In this document: in pieces, positions 1 through 5,322 of the stretch
Layout of the letters: each line of letters starts with the position of its first letter
Position numbering within the stretch: the first letter of the stretch is position 1
From: Winogradskyella sp.
Lineage (GTDB): Bacteria > Bacteroidota > Bacteroidia > Flavobacteriales > Flavobacteriaceae
Length of the DNA stretch: 5,322 bases
Reading direction: 5' to 3'
Assembly (NCBI GenBank): GCA_030149115.1
Contig: JASBSE010000512.1
Location: forward strand, 1 to 5,322
The notes under the pieces: model-generated
What the model was told of the DNA's origin: nothing
The model's database searches: none
The model's input: the letters and a program-made list of their open reading frames with translations, nothing else
Program-made: the position numbers and the translations under genes

Positions 1-473
1 ACACGACCATCTTTACCAGTTCCTGGTATGGTATCTAGTTCTGATTGTGATATACCTTCTTCCTTAGCTATATTCTTAACAAGAGGAGAGTAGAAACGAT
101 CTCCAGAAGAAATTACAGACTCTGCTGTTGCTTTTGCTTCTACAACGGTTTGTGCTACTTCTGCTACTGCCTTAGGAGCTTCTTCTTTTACAGATTCTGT
201 TGCTGGTGCTTTTACCTCAACCGTATCACCTCCTTCGGTTTCTATTACTGCAATGGTTTGACCTACTTGTACGACATCATCAACATCAAAAAGCTTTTCT
301 ACCAACACACCATCTACCTCACTTGGTACTTCACTATCTACCTTATCTGTTGCTATTTCTAAAACAGCTTCATCAGCTTCAATAGTGTCGCCAACGTCTT
401 TTAACCAAGACGTTATGGTTGCTTCTGCAACACTCTCTCCCATTTTAGGTAACTTAAGTTCAAACTTTGCCAT
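1..473 (-). CDS. 2-oxo acid dehydrogenase E2 subunit (dihydrolipoamide acyltransferase), N-terminal part
   Basis: This is the E2 core of a 2-oxo acid dehydrogenase complex, which moves an acyl group from the E1 subunit to CoA on a swinging lipoyl arm in the cytoplasm. I translated it by hand from the ATG at 473; 157 codons are visible and the catalytic domain lies beyond the left edge. Residues 1-77 are one biotinyl/lipoyl domain (MAKFELKLPKMGES start), with the lipoylated lysine K44 in ATDKVDSEV. Residues 82-122 are a flexible Ala/Val/Glu/Thr-rich linker. From residue 127 the peripheral-subunit (E3) binding domain begins (FYSPLVKNIAKEEGIS, then IPGTGKDGR). The lipoyl sequence differs from what I recall of pyruvate dehydrogenase E2 (LSDTMEEG) and of SucB (PSPGES), and resembles branched-chain-type E2 proteins of flavobacteria. 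Substrate specificity is therefore inferred and no symbol is given. The E2 identity is near certain. The start is supported by the domain beginning at residue 2-3. Confidence 0.95.
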   Translation of the reverse strand, partial: MAKFELKLPKMGESVAEATITSWLKDVGDTIEADEAVLEIATDKVDSEVPSEVDGVLVEKLFDVDDVVQVGQTIAVIETEGGDTVEVKAPATESVKEEAPKAVAEVAQTVVEAKATAESVISSGDRFYSPLVKNIAKEEGISQSELDTIPGTGKDGR

Positions 474-510
474 ATCTATAATTTGAAGGTCTTTATTTTA
501 AAATCGAATG

Positions 511-518
511 CAAAATTA
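511..518 (-). promoter_or_regulatory. Probable promoter -7 element of the E2 gene
   Basis: Read on the minus strand, TAATTTTG matches the Bacteroidota -7 consensus TAnnTTTG exactly. It lies 37 bp before the E2 start codon, which would give a leader of about 30 nt. No TTG is found 17-23 bp further upstream; the nearest, at about 32 bp, is too far. The promoter therefore has a weak -33 element or needs an activator. The match could be chance in such AT-rich DNA. Confidence 0.45.
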
Positions 519-522
519 ATAA

Positions 523-537
523 AAAACAGTCTGTTTT
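523..537. promoter_or_regulatory. 15-bp perfect dyad next to the E2 promoter (possible operator or weak terminator)
   Basis: The sequence aaaacag-t-ctgtttt is a perfect 7+1+7 inverted repeat. It sits 4 bp upstream of the -7 element of the E2 gene, where a repressor could block polymerase. Read on the minus strand it is followed by a T-rich stretch (tgttttttatt), so it could also form a weak 6-bp hairpin ending glycosyltransferase transcripts. The arms contain only two G/C pairs, which makes a terminator role doubtful. Confidence 0.35.
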
Positions 538-541
538 ACTG

Positions 542-560
542 ATTTTTATTCAATAAAAAT
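542..560. repeat. 19-bp all-AT inverted repeat at the end of the glycosyltransferase gene
   Basis: The sequence atttttatt-c-aataaaaat is a perfect 9+1+9 inverted repeat whose last base is part of the glycosyltransferase TAA stop codon. Transcribed from the minus strand it could fold into a 7-bp A-U hairpin with a 5-nt loop. With no G or C in the arms it would be unstable. It could help protect the 3' end of the transcript or be a chance result of local AT richness. Confidence 0.4.
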
Positions 561-1657
561 TAAAAGCTCACTACTTCACCTCTACCAACACTACTGTCAC
601 TTCCGAGCATAAAATTACTACTTTTTACCCATATTCTATAGGTGTTTTGTTTTGAAGTGTTATTAGTTTTTATAAACTCTATAATAGTCTTATAGCTTAA
701 GAATTCAGTATCTAAAATAACTTGTGCTTCACTTGGCACATCCTTTACATTTGAAGTAAAAGCCAATGGACTATTAATTCTATTTTTTAATTCTTCATCA
801 ATAGAATCAGAAATTACTATAGTTTCTCTCTTAATTAATACACCTGACTCATCTACAGGATTCCGCTTTGATGCCAAACTCAATACAATTTTTACCAGAG
901 CTGAAATAAGCACACTTTTCTTAAAATGTTTTTTATAAAAAATTTCCATGGCACCATAAAATCGCTGCGCATAAACTTTGTCTCGTAAAGTACTCTCACC
1001 TTTATAGTGTATTACAGAAGTTTCACCAAAATAGTAATTATTGTAACCTGCTTTTAAAACTTTATAAGATAAATCTACATCTTCACCATACATAAAATAG
1101 TCTTCATCTAGGCCATTAACCTCGTTATAAACGCCTCGTTTTAAGAACATAAAAGCACCTACTAATATCTCTGTTTTACCAACTTCGTTAGGCTTTAGAT
1201 TATTGTTATAATATTTTTTTGAATTCCCTATTAATTTTTGAAGAGCCACTTTTGGCGTTGGAATATGCCGTTTACTTTCAGGAAGAAACTTTCCTCTTCC
1301 ATCCATAAGTTGGCATCCTACAATTCCGAGATTAGTATTCGATTCTGCAAAACCTAAAACTTTAGAAAATGTATCTTCAGCTACAAACGTATCTGGATTA
1401 AGAATGCATAAGTACTCACCTTTTGCTTGAGCAACACCTATATTGTTTCCTTTAGAAAAGCCGTGATTTTCCTTATTTTCTATCAGTTTTACATTAGGAA
1501 ACAATTTTTTTACCATGGCACAGCTATCATCTGGCGAATTGTTGTCTACTACAATAATCTCTGCTTCAATATTTTTTATTGCAGCCTCTACACTTCTTAG
1601 GCAAAGCTCTAAAAAGTAACGCACGTTATAGTTGAGTATGATTACGGAAAGCTTCAA
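560..1657 (-). CDS. Family 2 glycosyltransferase (GT-A fold) with unassigned C-terminal region
   Basis: This 365-residue cytoplasmic or membrane-associated enzyme should transfer a sugar from a nucleotide-sugar donor to a surface glycan or lipid-linked precursor. The sequence shows a GT2 core of the rhamnosyltransferase/WbbL-like type. MKLSVIILNYN (1-11) and VDNNSPD (37-43) form the nucleotide-binding start. NPDT (87-90) takes the place of the DxD metal site. GAFMFLKR (167-174) is the acceptor-side motif. DEDYFMYGEDVDLSYK (184-199) holds the likely catalytic acid, followed by HYKGEST (217-223). A hydrophobic stretch at 249-262 may touch the membrane. Residues from about 268 to the end form an extra region I cannot assign, finishing in SSNFMLGSDSSVGRGEV. 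The start codon is TTG, 7 bp after the recR stop. There is a stop codon six codons upstream with no ATG between, and the next in-frame Met (48) would remove the nucleotide-binding motif. Donor and acceptor are unknown. Confidence 0.9.
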   Translation of the reverse strand: MKLSVIILNYNVRYFLELCLRSVEAAIKNIEAEIIVVDNNSPDDSCAMVKKLFPNVKLIENKENHGFSKGNNIGVAQAKGEYLCILNPDTFVAEDTFSKVLGFAESNTNLGIVGCQLMDGRGKFLPESKRHIPTPKVALQKLIGNSKKYYNNNLKPNEVGKTEILVGAFMFLKRGVYNEVNGLDEDYFMYGEDVDLSYKVLKAGYNNYYFGETSVIHYKGESTLRDKVYAQRFYGAMEIFYKKHFKKSVLISALVKIVLSLASKRNPVDESGVLIKRETIVISDSIDEELKNRINSPLAFTSNVKDVPSEAQVILDTEFLSYKTIIEFIKTNNTSKQNTYRIWVKSSNFMLGSDSSVGRGEVVSF

Positions 1658-1664
1658 AGTGAGA

Positions 1665-2282
1665 CTATGATTTTAGAGAAGCTTCAAACGGAATACGATC
1701 TACAATGCTTCTGCCCAAAGTAATTTCGTCTGTATATTCTAATTCATTTCCTGCCGCAACACCTCTTGCGATAGTCGAAGTCTTAATATTATAGTCTTGT
1801 ATTTGCTTGAAGATATAAAAATTAGTGGTATCTCCTTCCATTGTAGGGCTCATAGCAAAGATGAGTTCTTTTACTTTACCCAATTTCACCTTTTCAACAA
1901 GCGAGGTGATATTTAAATCTTGAGGACCAATACCATCCATTGGTGATATTTTTCCTCCTAAAACATGATACAATCCTTTAAAAGAACTTGTATTTTCGAT
2001 GGCTATAACATCTCTAATGTCTTCAACAACACAAATTAATTCTTCGTTGCGGTTAGGGTTTTCGCATATCTCGCAAATCACTTTATCACTGATATTATGA
2101 CACGATTTACAAAAATTGATTTCTGCCCTCACTTTTGAAAGTGCTTCTGCCAATTGAAAGGTCTGATGCTCTGGTTGCCTAAGTAAATGCAAAACCAAAC
2201 GTAATGCTGTGCGTTTACCAACACCTGGTAATTGCGACATTTCGTTTACTGCATTTTCCAAAAGTTTAGAAGAGAATTCCAT
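1665..2282 (-). CDS. recR: Recombination mediator protein RecR
   Basis: RecR works with RecO (and RecF) in the cytoplasm to load RecA onto SSB-coated single-stranded DNA during gap repair and recombination. The 205-residue product has the normal family length (about 200) and all the expected parts in order. A helix-hairpin-helix is seen around LPGVGKRTALRL (18-29). A four-cysteine zinc finger uses C58, C61, C70 and C73. A Toprim domain starts at ICVVEDIRDV (83-92, acidic E87), continues through YHVLGGKISPMDGIGP (105-120), and is followed by the conserved C-terminal segment TIARGVAAGNELEYTDE (170-186). The gene starts with ATG and ends in TAG. The glycosyltransferase begins 7 bp after the stop, so the two genes are probably co-transcribed. 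A terminator upstream separates recR from the secreted-protein gene, so recR needs its own promoter or read-through. I see no convincing promoter in the 28 bp between the terminator and the ATG. Confidence 0.98.
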   Translation of the reverse strand: MEFSSKLLENAVNEMSQLPGVGKRTALRLVLHLLRQPEHQTFQLAEALSKVRAEINFCKSCHNISDKVICEICENPNRNEELICVVEDIRDVIAIENTSSFKGLYHVLGGKISPMDGIGPQDLNITSLVEKVKLGKVKELIFAMSPTMEGDTTNFYIFKQIQDYNIKTSTIARGVAAGNELEYTDEITLGRSIVDRIPFEASLKS

Positions 2283-2310
2283 GATTGCTAAGGTACAGAT
2301 TTTAGAGCTA

Positions 2311-2344
2311 AAAAAAGCCCAATCGGTATGTATAACAATTGGGC
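2311..2344 (-). terminator. Rho-independent terminator of the secreted propeller gene
   Basis: On the minus strand, gcccaattg and cgattgggc form a 9-bp stem (one G-U pair) around a 10-nt loop, directly followed by six T residues. The hairpin begins 20 bp after the stop codon of the secreted-protein gene, where an intrinsic terminator is expected. On the plus strand the tail is aattat, so termination should work in the minus direction only. Confidence 0.88.
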
Positions 2345-2364
2345 AATTATAAGTTATCTGATTG

Positions 2365-4902
2365 TTAGTTAAGAATCAGCTTTTTAGTGATTTCACCATT
2401 ATCACTATTGAGCTTTACAAAGTAAATTCCATTATTAAAAGAGGAAACATCTACCTTGAATCCGTTAAATAAATTGACTTTCTTACCGTAGAACACAATC
2501 TTACCTTGTGTATCAAAAATTCTTACACTTACCGTTTCTGGTTTATTCCATTTTAGACTAACCTCATCTTTAGCAGGATTTGGATACAATGTTAAATCAC
2601 TAAACTCAAAGTCATTTACGCTTAAAGATGCATCATAAATATCAGATCTCCATAAGCCTCTACCATAAGTGGCTGCATAAATTTTATTATCAGCCGTATT
2701 AATTTCTAATTCATTAATTCTAACGTTTGGTAAACCATTATTAAATGTTTCCCATTCGGTTAATGTATTATCTGTGTAAAACACACCATAATTCATCCCA
2801 ACGTAGAGTCCATCATCTCCATTATCTTGCCAAACTAAAGCCTGAGCCACAAAACCAGGTAAATTCATCAATTTAGAAGTCCAGGTTGAACCTCCATCTA
2901 AACTAACATAGACCTTCTGGCTATCTGTAGTTGCGACAGCAACCTTATTTGGATCTGATGGGTGAACTGCTATCTCATTGATGATTGACGAGCCTCCTAA
3001 ACTCAAAGGAGAAATTGTCCAGGAAGTTCCTCCGTTAATAGTGTACCTTAAAACACCATTAATTGCACAATACATAATTTGATTATCACTTGGTGCAATC
3101 TTAAAATGATCTATGTCTGCACCAAAATTTGGAGAAATAGAAACCCAGTTAGAACCTCTGTCGTCTGACTTATACACTTCATCAAATGCTACATATATCG
3201 TGTTTTGAATTATTGGGTCTTGCTCAAAAGGTACAACCCAGTTCCAATTACTTTGACCACCTTTACCATCTGGTTGTGTAAGAGAAACCACATTGCTTCC
3301 AAATACATTATATTCTGTTCTGTAGAGAGAACCAAACTGGGTAGTTCCATACATTAAAGATGCGTTATTTTTATCTATAAATCCTTCCATACCATCTGCT
3401 CCCAGCCAATCAGTCCAAAGCCCATCCTCTCTTAAAGTTGAAGTACCATTATCTTGCGAGCCTCCTGTAACAACGACAGGATCAGTTTGGCTAACACCAA
3501 TCTTATAAAATTGTCTAATTCCTAATCCAGGTGTTAAATCCGTATAATAATTTGAACTCAAAGCTGTAGGATTATCTGCTCTGTATATTCCTCCATCTGT
3601 ACCTACATACAATTTTGCATCTGTACCTAAGCCAGCGAAATGCATGATATCTACATCTGCATGACAATAACCAATAGCCATACTGTTGGCATTACTAGGT
3701 ACCCATTGTGACGTTATACTAAAATTAGCACCACCATCCGTAGAACGCCAGGTATTAATACCTGCGATATGAACATCATTAACATCGTTTGGATTAACCG
3801 TAACATCCATATCCCTTGGCGCCTGCCCAAGGGCATCATTTCCATTAGAATCATATCCGAAAAAGTTTTGTGTATGTGTAAGCTTTGTAAAGCTATTGCC
3901 ACTATCGCTAGATCTATATAAAGCTCCAAACACTCCTCCATTGGCTTCTAAAACATAAACAACATTAGGATTGTCCGCAGAAACTCCAATCATTTTGGGA
4001 CCATTAGAAAATTGATTAACACCAGGGCCTGTTATCTGAGAGAAGCTTGCACCTCCGTTAGTAGAAACATAAAAAGCACTCCCTGAAGCATACACTACAT
4101 TAGGGTCGTTTGGTTTAAATTCAAAATCATAACCAGTACCTGTTGCAACGAAATAAATGGAGCTCCAAGTAACTCCACCATCTGTGGACTTGTACAATCC
4201 GTTGCCTTGAACACTAGCATAGATTTTCATAGCATTTGTTGGATCTACCAATATTTTATTGACTGTACCACCACCAATATCTGATAAAAGCGACCATGTT
4301 GCTCCACCATTTGTTGATTTAAAAATTGTTCCACTAGTTGATCCCCAAAAATATGTATCACTATCTGTAGGATCTATTGCAAGTGCAAATACATCTATGT
4401 TAGATAAATTATCAGAAAGCACAGTCCAAGATGCTCCTCCATCTACGCTCTTCCAAACTCCACCTGTTTCACTTCCTGCCAAAATATGGTCTAAATTAGA
4501 TTCATCTACTGCAAGAGAGGTGATTCTACCAACACCAGGATTCCAGCCAGAAGTTGCATCCCAATAGGTTGGTCCCATTTCTTCCCAAGTACCAACTGTA
4601 GTTCTTGCTGCTAAACCTTCACTATTAATGCTTGCATTATAATCTTCTAATGCTTCATAATAAAATTCAGGAGATTTTAGTTTTCCGGTTTCATCCATAG
4701 CACGCTCAGCAAAGTATTGCCAGCGTTTAAAGATCTTAAAACCTGTTCCTCTTCCTCTACCAACAGAATCAAAATGTTGTTCTGCAGTTTCTGTGATGTA
4801 ACTTATGGTGTGATTGCCTTCTTCAATTAGCTTACGGTAGTCTTGGCCAGAAGCATTAAAACCAAAAAGCACTAATGCTACCAGTAAAATTATCTTTTTC
4901 AT
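2365..4902 (-). CDS. Secreted Asp-box beta-propeller protein with type IX secretion sorting domain
   Basis: This 845-residue protein is predicted to be exported by Sec and then moved across the outer membrane by the type IX secretion system, to be released or attached to the cell surface. Residues 1-20 are a signal peptide (KK, hydrophobic LLVALVLFGF, probable cleavage after NASG or at Q20). Residues 21-100 are a short charged segment containing GTGFKIFKRWQYFAERAMD (52-70). The body (about 105-755) carries repeated Asp-boxes of the S-x-D/N-G-G-x-x-W/F type at 152, 196, 239, 280, 331, 387, 579, 621 and 667. It also has GTDGGIYR (434-441), GGSQDNGT (480-487) and a closing YGRGLWRSD (746-754). 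This is typical of sortilin/VPS10-like or BNR beta-propellers. Residues 763-845 are the sorting domain, with LYPNPAKDEVSLKW, IFDTQGKIV, GIYFVKL and a final KKLILN. No catalytic domain is recognised, so ligand or substrate is unknown; a glycosidase of the Asp-box class is possible. The gene has its own promoter and terminator, so it is probably monocistronic. Confidence 0.93.
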   Translation of the reverse strand: MKKIILLVALVLFGFNASGQDYRKLIEEGNHTISYITETAEQHFDSVGRGRGTGFKIFKRWQYFAERAMDETGKLKSPEFYYEALEDYNASINSEGLAARTTVGTWEEMGPTYWDATSGWNPGVGRITSLAVDESNLDHILAGSETGGVWKSVDGGASWTVLSDNLSNIDVFALAIDPTDSDTYFWGSTSGTIFKSTNGGATWSLLSDIGGGTVNKILVDPTNAMKIYASVQGNGLYKSTDGGVTWSSIYFVATGTGYDFEFKPNDPNVVYASGSAFYVSTNGGASFSQITGPGVNQFSNGPKMIGVSADNPNVVYVLEANGGVFGALYRSSDSGNSFTKLTHTQNFFGYDSNGNDALGQAPRDMDVTVNPNDVNDVHIAGINTWRSTDGGANFSITSQWVPSNANSMAIGYCHADVDIMHFAGLGTDAKLYVGTDGGIYRADNPTALSSNYYTDLTPGLGIRQFYKIGVSQTDPVVVTGGSQDNGTSTLREDGLWTDWLGADGMEGFIDKNNASLMYGTTQFGSLYRTEYNVFGSNVVSLTQPDGKGGQSNWNWVVPFEQDPIIQNTIYVAFDEVYKSDDRGSNWVSISPNFGADIDHFKIAPSDNQIMYCAINGVLRYTINGGTSWTISPLSLGGSSIINEIAVHPSDPNKVAVATTDSQKVYVSLDGGSTWTSKLMNLPGFVAQALVWQDNGDDGLYVGMNYGVFYTDNTLTEWETFNNGLPNVRINELEINTADNKIYAATYGRGLWRSDIYDASLSVNDFEFSDLTLYPNPAKDEVSLKWNKPETVSVRIFDTQGKIVFYGKKVNLFNGFKVDVSSFNNGIYFVKLNSDNGEITKKLILN
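2368..2616 (-). other. Type IX secretion C-terminal sorting domain (type A)
   Basis: Residues 763-845 of the secreted protein. They show the usual order of this domain: the LYPNPAKD box, a beta-strand with VSVRIFDTQGKIV, then VDVSSFNNGIYFVKL, ending in a basic/hydrophobic KKLILN. In the family this domain directs translocation across the outer membrane and is normally removed by the sortase PorU. Confidence 0.93.
2881..4449 (-). repeat. Asp-box (BNR) repeat region of the secreted protein
   Basis: At least nine degenerate Asp-boxes lie between residues 152 and 674. Their spacing is about 41-56 residues through the first six. A gap of about 190 residues without a full box (395-578) follows, then three more boxes at spacings of 42-46. 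Each box is a turn between the third and fourth strands of a propeller blade. The gap contains GTDGGIYR and GGSQDNGT, which may be degenerate blade turns. The number of boxes suggests two stacked propellers or one large one. The DNA copies are diverged, so this is an ancient protein repeat and not a recent tandem duplication. Confidence 0.8.
4843..4902 (-). other. Sec signal peptide of the secreted protein
   Basis: Residues 1-20 have a basic start (MKK), a hydrophobic core (IILLVALVLFGF) and a small-residue cleavage region (NASG followed by Q). There is no cysteine for a lipoprotein, so signal peptidase I is expected. Cleavage just before Q20 would leave an N-terminal glutamine. Confidence 0.88.
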
Positions 4903-4932
4903 AAAAAATTGAATTTAAATAGCTATTTTTTT

Positions 4933-4965
4933 CAAAAATACTATTTTTCATAAATTTTTGAGCAA
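4933..4965 (-). promoter_or_regulatory. Bacteroidota-type promoter of the secreted propeller gene
   Basis: On the minus strand a TTG (4963-4965) is followed after 22 bp by TATTTTTG (4933-4940). This matches the Bacteroidota housekeeping consensus TTG-N17 to 23-TAnnTTTG in both elements and spacing. The start codon is 30 bp further on, giving an expected leader of roughly 25 nt that is very A/T-rich, without a Shine-Dalgarno sequence. Confidence 0.65.
4934..4948. promoter_or_regulatory. 15-bp dyad in the divergent promoter region
   Basis: The sequence aaaaata-c-tattttt is a perfect 7+1+7 inverted repeat that covers the -7 element of the secreted-protein gene. It places a mirror copy, TATTTTTC (4942-4949, seven of eight matches to TAnnTTTG), facing the symporter gene. 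It may be an operator, overlapping divergent promoters, or AT-rich coincidence. Confidence 0.35.
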
Positions 4966-4977
4966 AGAATTTCTTTT

Positions 4978-5322
4978 ATGAGCCCAACTTCAATTTTAAT
5001 TTTAATAGCCTGCTATTTTGCAGTTTTAGTATTGATTTCTTATTTCACAGGAAAAGAAGATTCTAATGCTGCCTTTTTTAAGGCCAACAAGTCAGCACCT
5101 TGGTATTTGGTGGCTTTTGGCATGATTGGCGCGTCATTATCTGGCGTTACTTTTATCTCTGTTCCTGGTGCTGTTGCAGCTAATCAGTTCGGGTATTTAC
5201 AGGTTGTGTTTGGCTATTTGTTTGGTTATATAATCATCGCTTTTGTTTTGCTTCCTCTGTATTATAGGTTGAACTTAACATCAATATACACCTACTTAAA
5301 AGATAGATTTGGAAAAACAAGT
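4978..5322 (+). CDS. Sodium:solute symporter (SSS family), N-terminal part
   Basis: This inner-membrane transporter should take up a small organic solute using the sodium gradient. I translated it by hand from the ATG at 4978; 115 codons are open to the right edge, where the gene is cut, against the 500-600 residues usual for the family. Residues 5-22 form a first membrane helix (ILILIACYFAVLVLISYF). Then comes the loop motif TGKEDSNAAFFKANKSAPWYLVAFGM, expected between helices 1 and 2 (residues 24-49). GASLSGVTFISVPG (51-64) is the family's broken second helix that helps build the sodium site. Residues 72-96 form a third helix, and TSIYTYLKDRFG (101-112) matches the conserved Y-x-Y-L-x-x-RFG segment that follows. 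The substrate cannot be read from this part (sugars, amino acids, nucleosides or sialic acid are all possible). The gene is divergent from the secreted-protein gene, 75 bp away. No clear promoter or Shine-Dalgarno sequence is seen. Confidence 0.92.
   Translation, partial: MSPTSILILIACYFAVLVLISYFTGKEDSNAAFFKANKSAPWYLVAFGMIGASLSGVTFISVPGAVAANQFGYLQVVFGYLFGYIIIAFVLLPLYYRLNLTSIYTYLKDRFGKTS

Noticed and set aside
150..385. Two overlapping plus-strand open frames opposite the E2 gene
   Set aside because: They are low-complexity, Tyr/Leu/Phe-rich translations of the antisense of a clear lipoyl domain, without a recognisable motif. The minus-strand frame explains this DNA fully.
2289..2345. Possible recR promoter (TTG in the terminator stem, 23 bp before TACCTTAG)
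   Set aside because: The -7 match is imperfect and lies only 5 bp before the ATG, which would require a leaderless transcript. The TTG is part of the terminator hairpin. Too weak to list as a feature.
3714..3941. Minus-strand 75-codon open frame inside the secreted-protein gene
   Set aside because: It is a shifted-frame reading of the propeller repeats, and the main frame is intact across it.
2881..4449. A CRISPR array or recent tandem DNA repeat
   Set aside because: Similar short strings (such as ccaccatctg and cctccatct) recur irregularly, but they encode Asp-box turns, are diverged, and have no constant repeat or spacer length.
4259..4567. Plus-strand 102-codon open frame antisense to the secreted-protein gene
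   Set aside because: It is antisense to Asp-box coding repeats. Its Pro/Ser-rich translation follows from reading GGA/TGG-type codons in reverse, and it has no promoter or family motif.
4951..4960. TAAATTTTTG as a symporter promoter -7 element
   Set aside because: There are four bases instead of two between TA and TTTG, and no TTG lies 17-23 bp upstream. It is probably background AT richness.

Overview
The window looks like a piece of a Flavobacteriaceae (Bacteroidota) chromosome. The evidence is AT-rich DNA, gene starts without Shine-Dalgarno sequences, Bacteroidota-style promoters (TTG about 20 bp upstream of TAnnTTTG), and a secreted protein ending in a type IX secretion sorting domain. 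This system occurs only in the Bacteroidota group. Codon and base use look uniform, with no insertion sequence, tRNA, rRNA, CRISPR array, prophage gene or plasmid gene.

Layout, left to right. (1) 1-473, minus strand: the N-terminal 157 residues of a 2-oxo acid dehydrogenase E2 subunit (lipoyl domain, linker, start of the E3-binding domain), cut by the left window edge. (2) 474-559: an 86-bp gap with two short perfect dyads and a probable E2 promoter element. (3) 560-1657, minus: a family 2 glycosyltransferase with a TTG start and an unassigned C-terminal region. (4) 1665-2282, minus: recR, complete, 7 bp upstream of the glycosyltransferase and probably co-transcribed with it. (5) 2283-2364: a strong intrinsic terminator closing the next gene. 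(6) 2365-4902, minus: an 845-residue secreted protein with a signal peptide, an Asp-box (BNR/sortilin-like) beta-propeller body and a type IX sorting domain. (7) 4903-4977: a 75-bp divergent promoter region. (8) 4978-5322, plus: the first 115 residues of a sodium:solute symporter, cut by the right edge.

Four of the five genes lie on the minus strand. I see three transcription units there: the secreted propeller protein alone (good promoter and terminator), recR plus the glycosyltransferase, and the E2 gene, which may also receive read-through. The symporter is transcribed divergently. The genes do not form an obvious pathway: DNA repair, glycan synthesis, central metabolism, a surface or extracellular protein, and solute uptake.

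I found no convincing new multi-gene system. The points most worth a second look are the unassigned C-terminal region of the glycosyltransferase, the conserved-looking N-terminal segment of the propeller protein, the TTG start after recR, and the compact dyads in the two promoter gaps.
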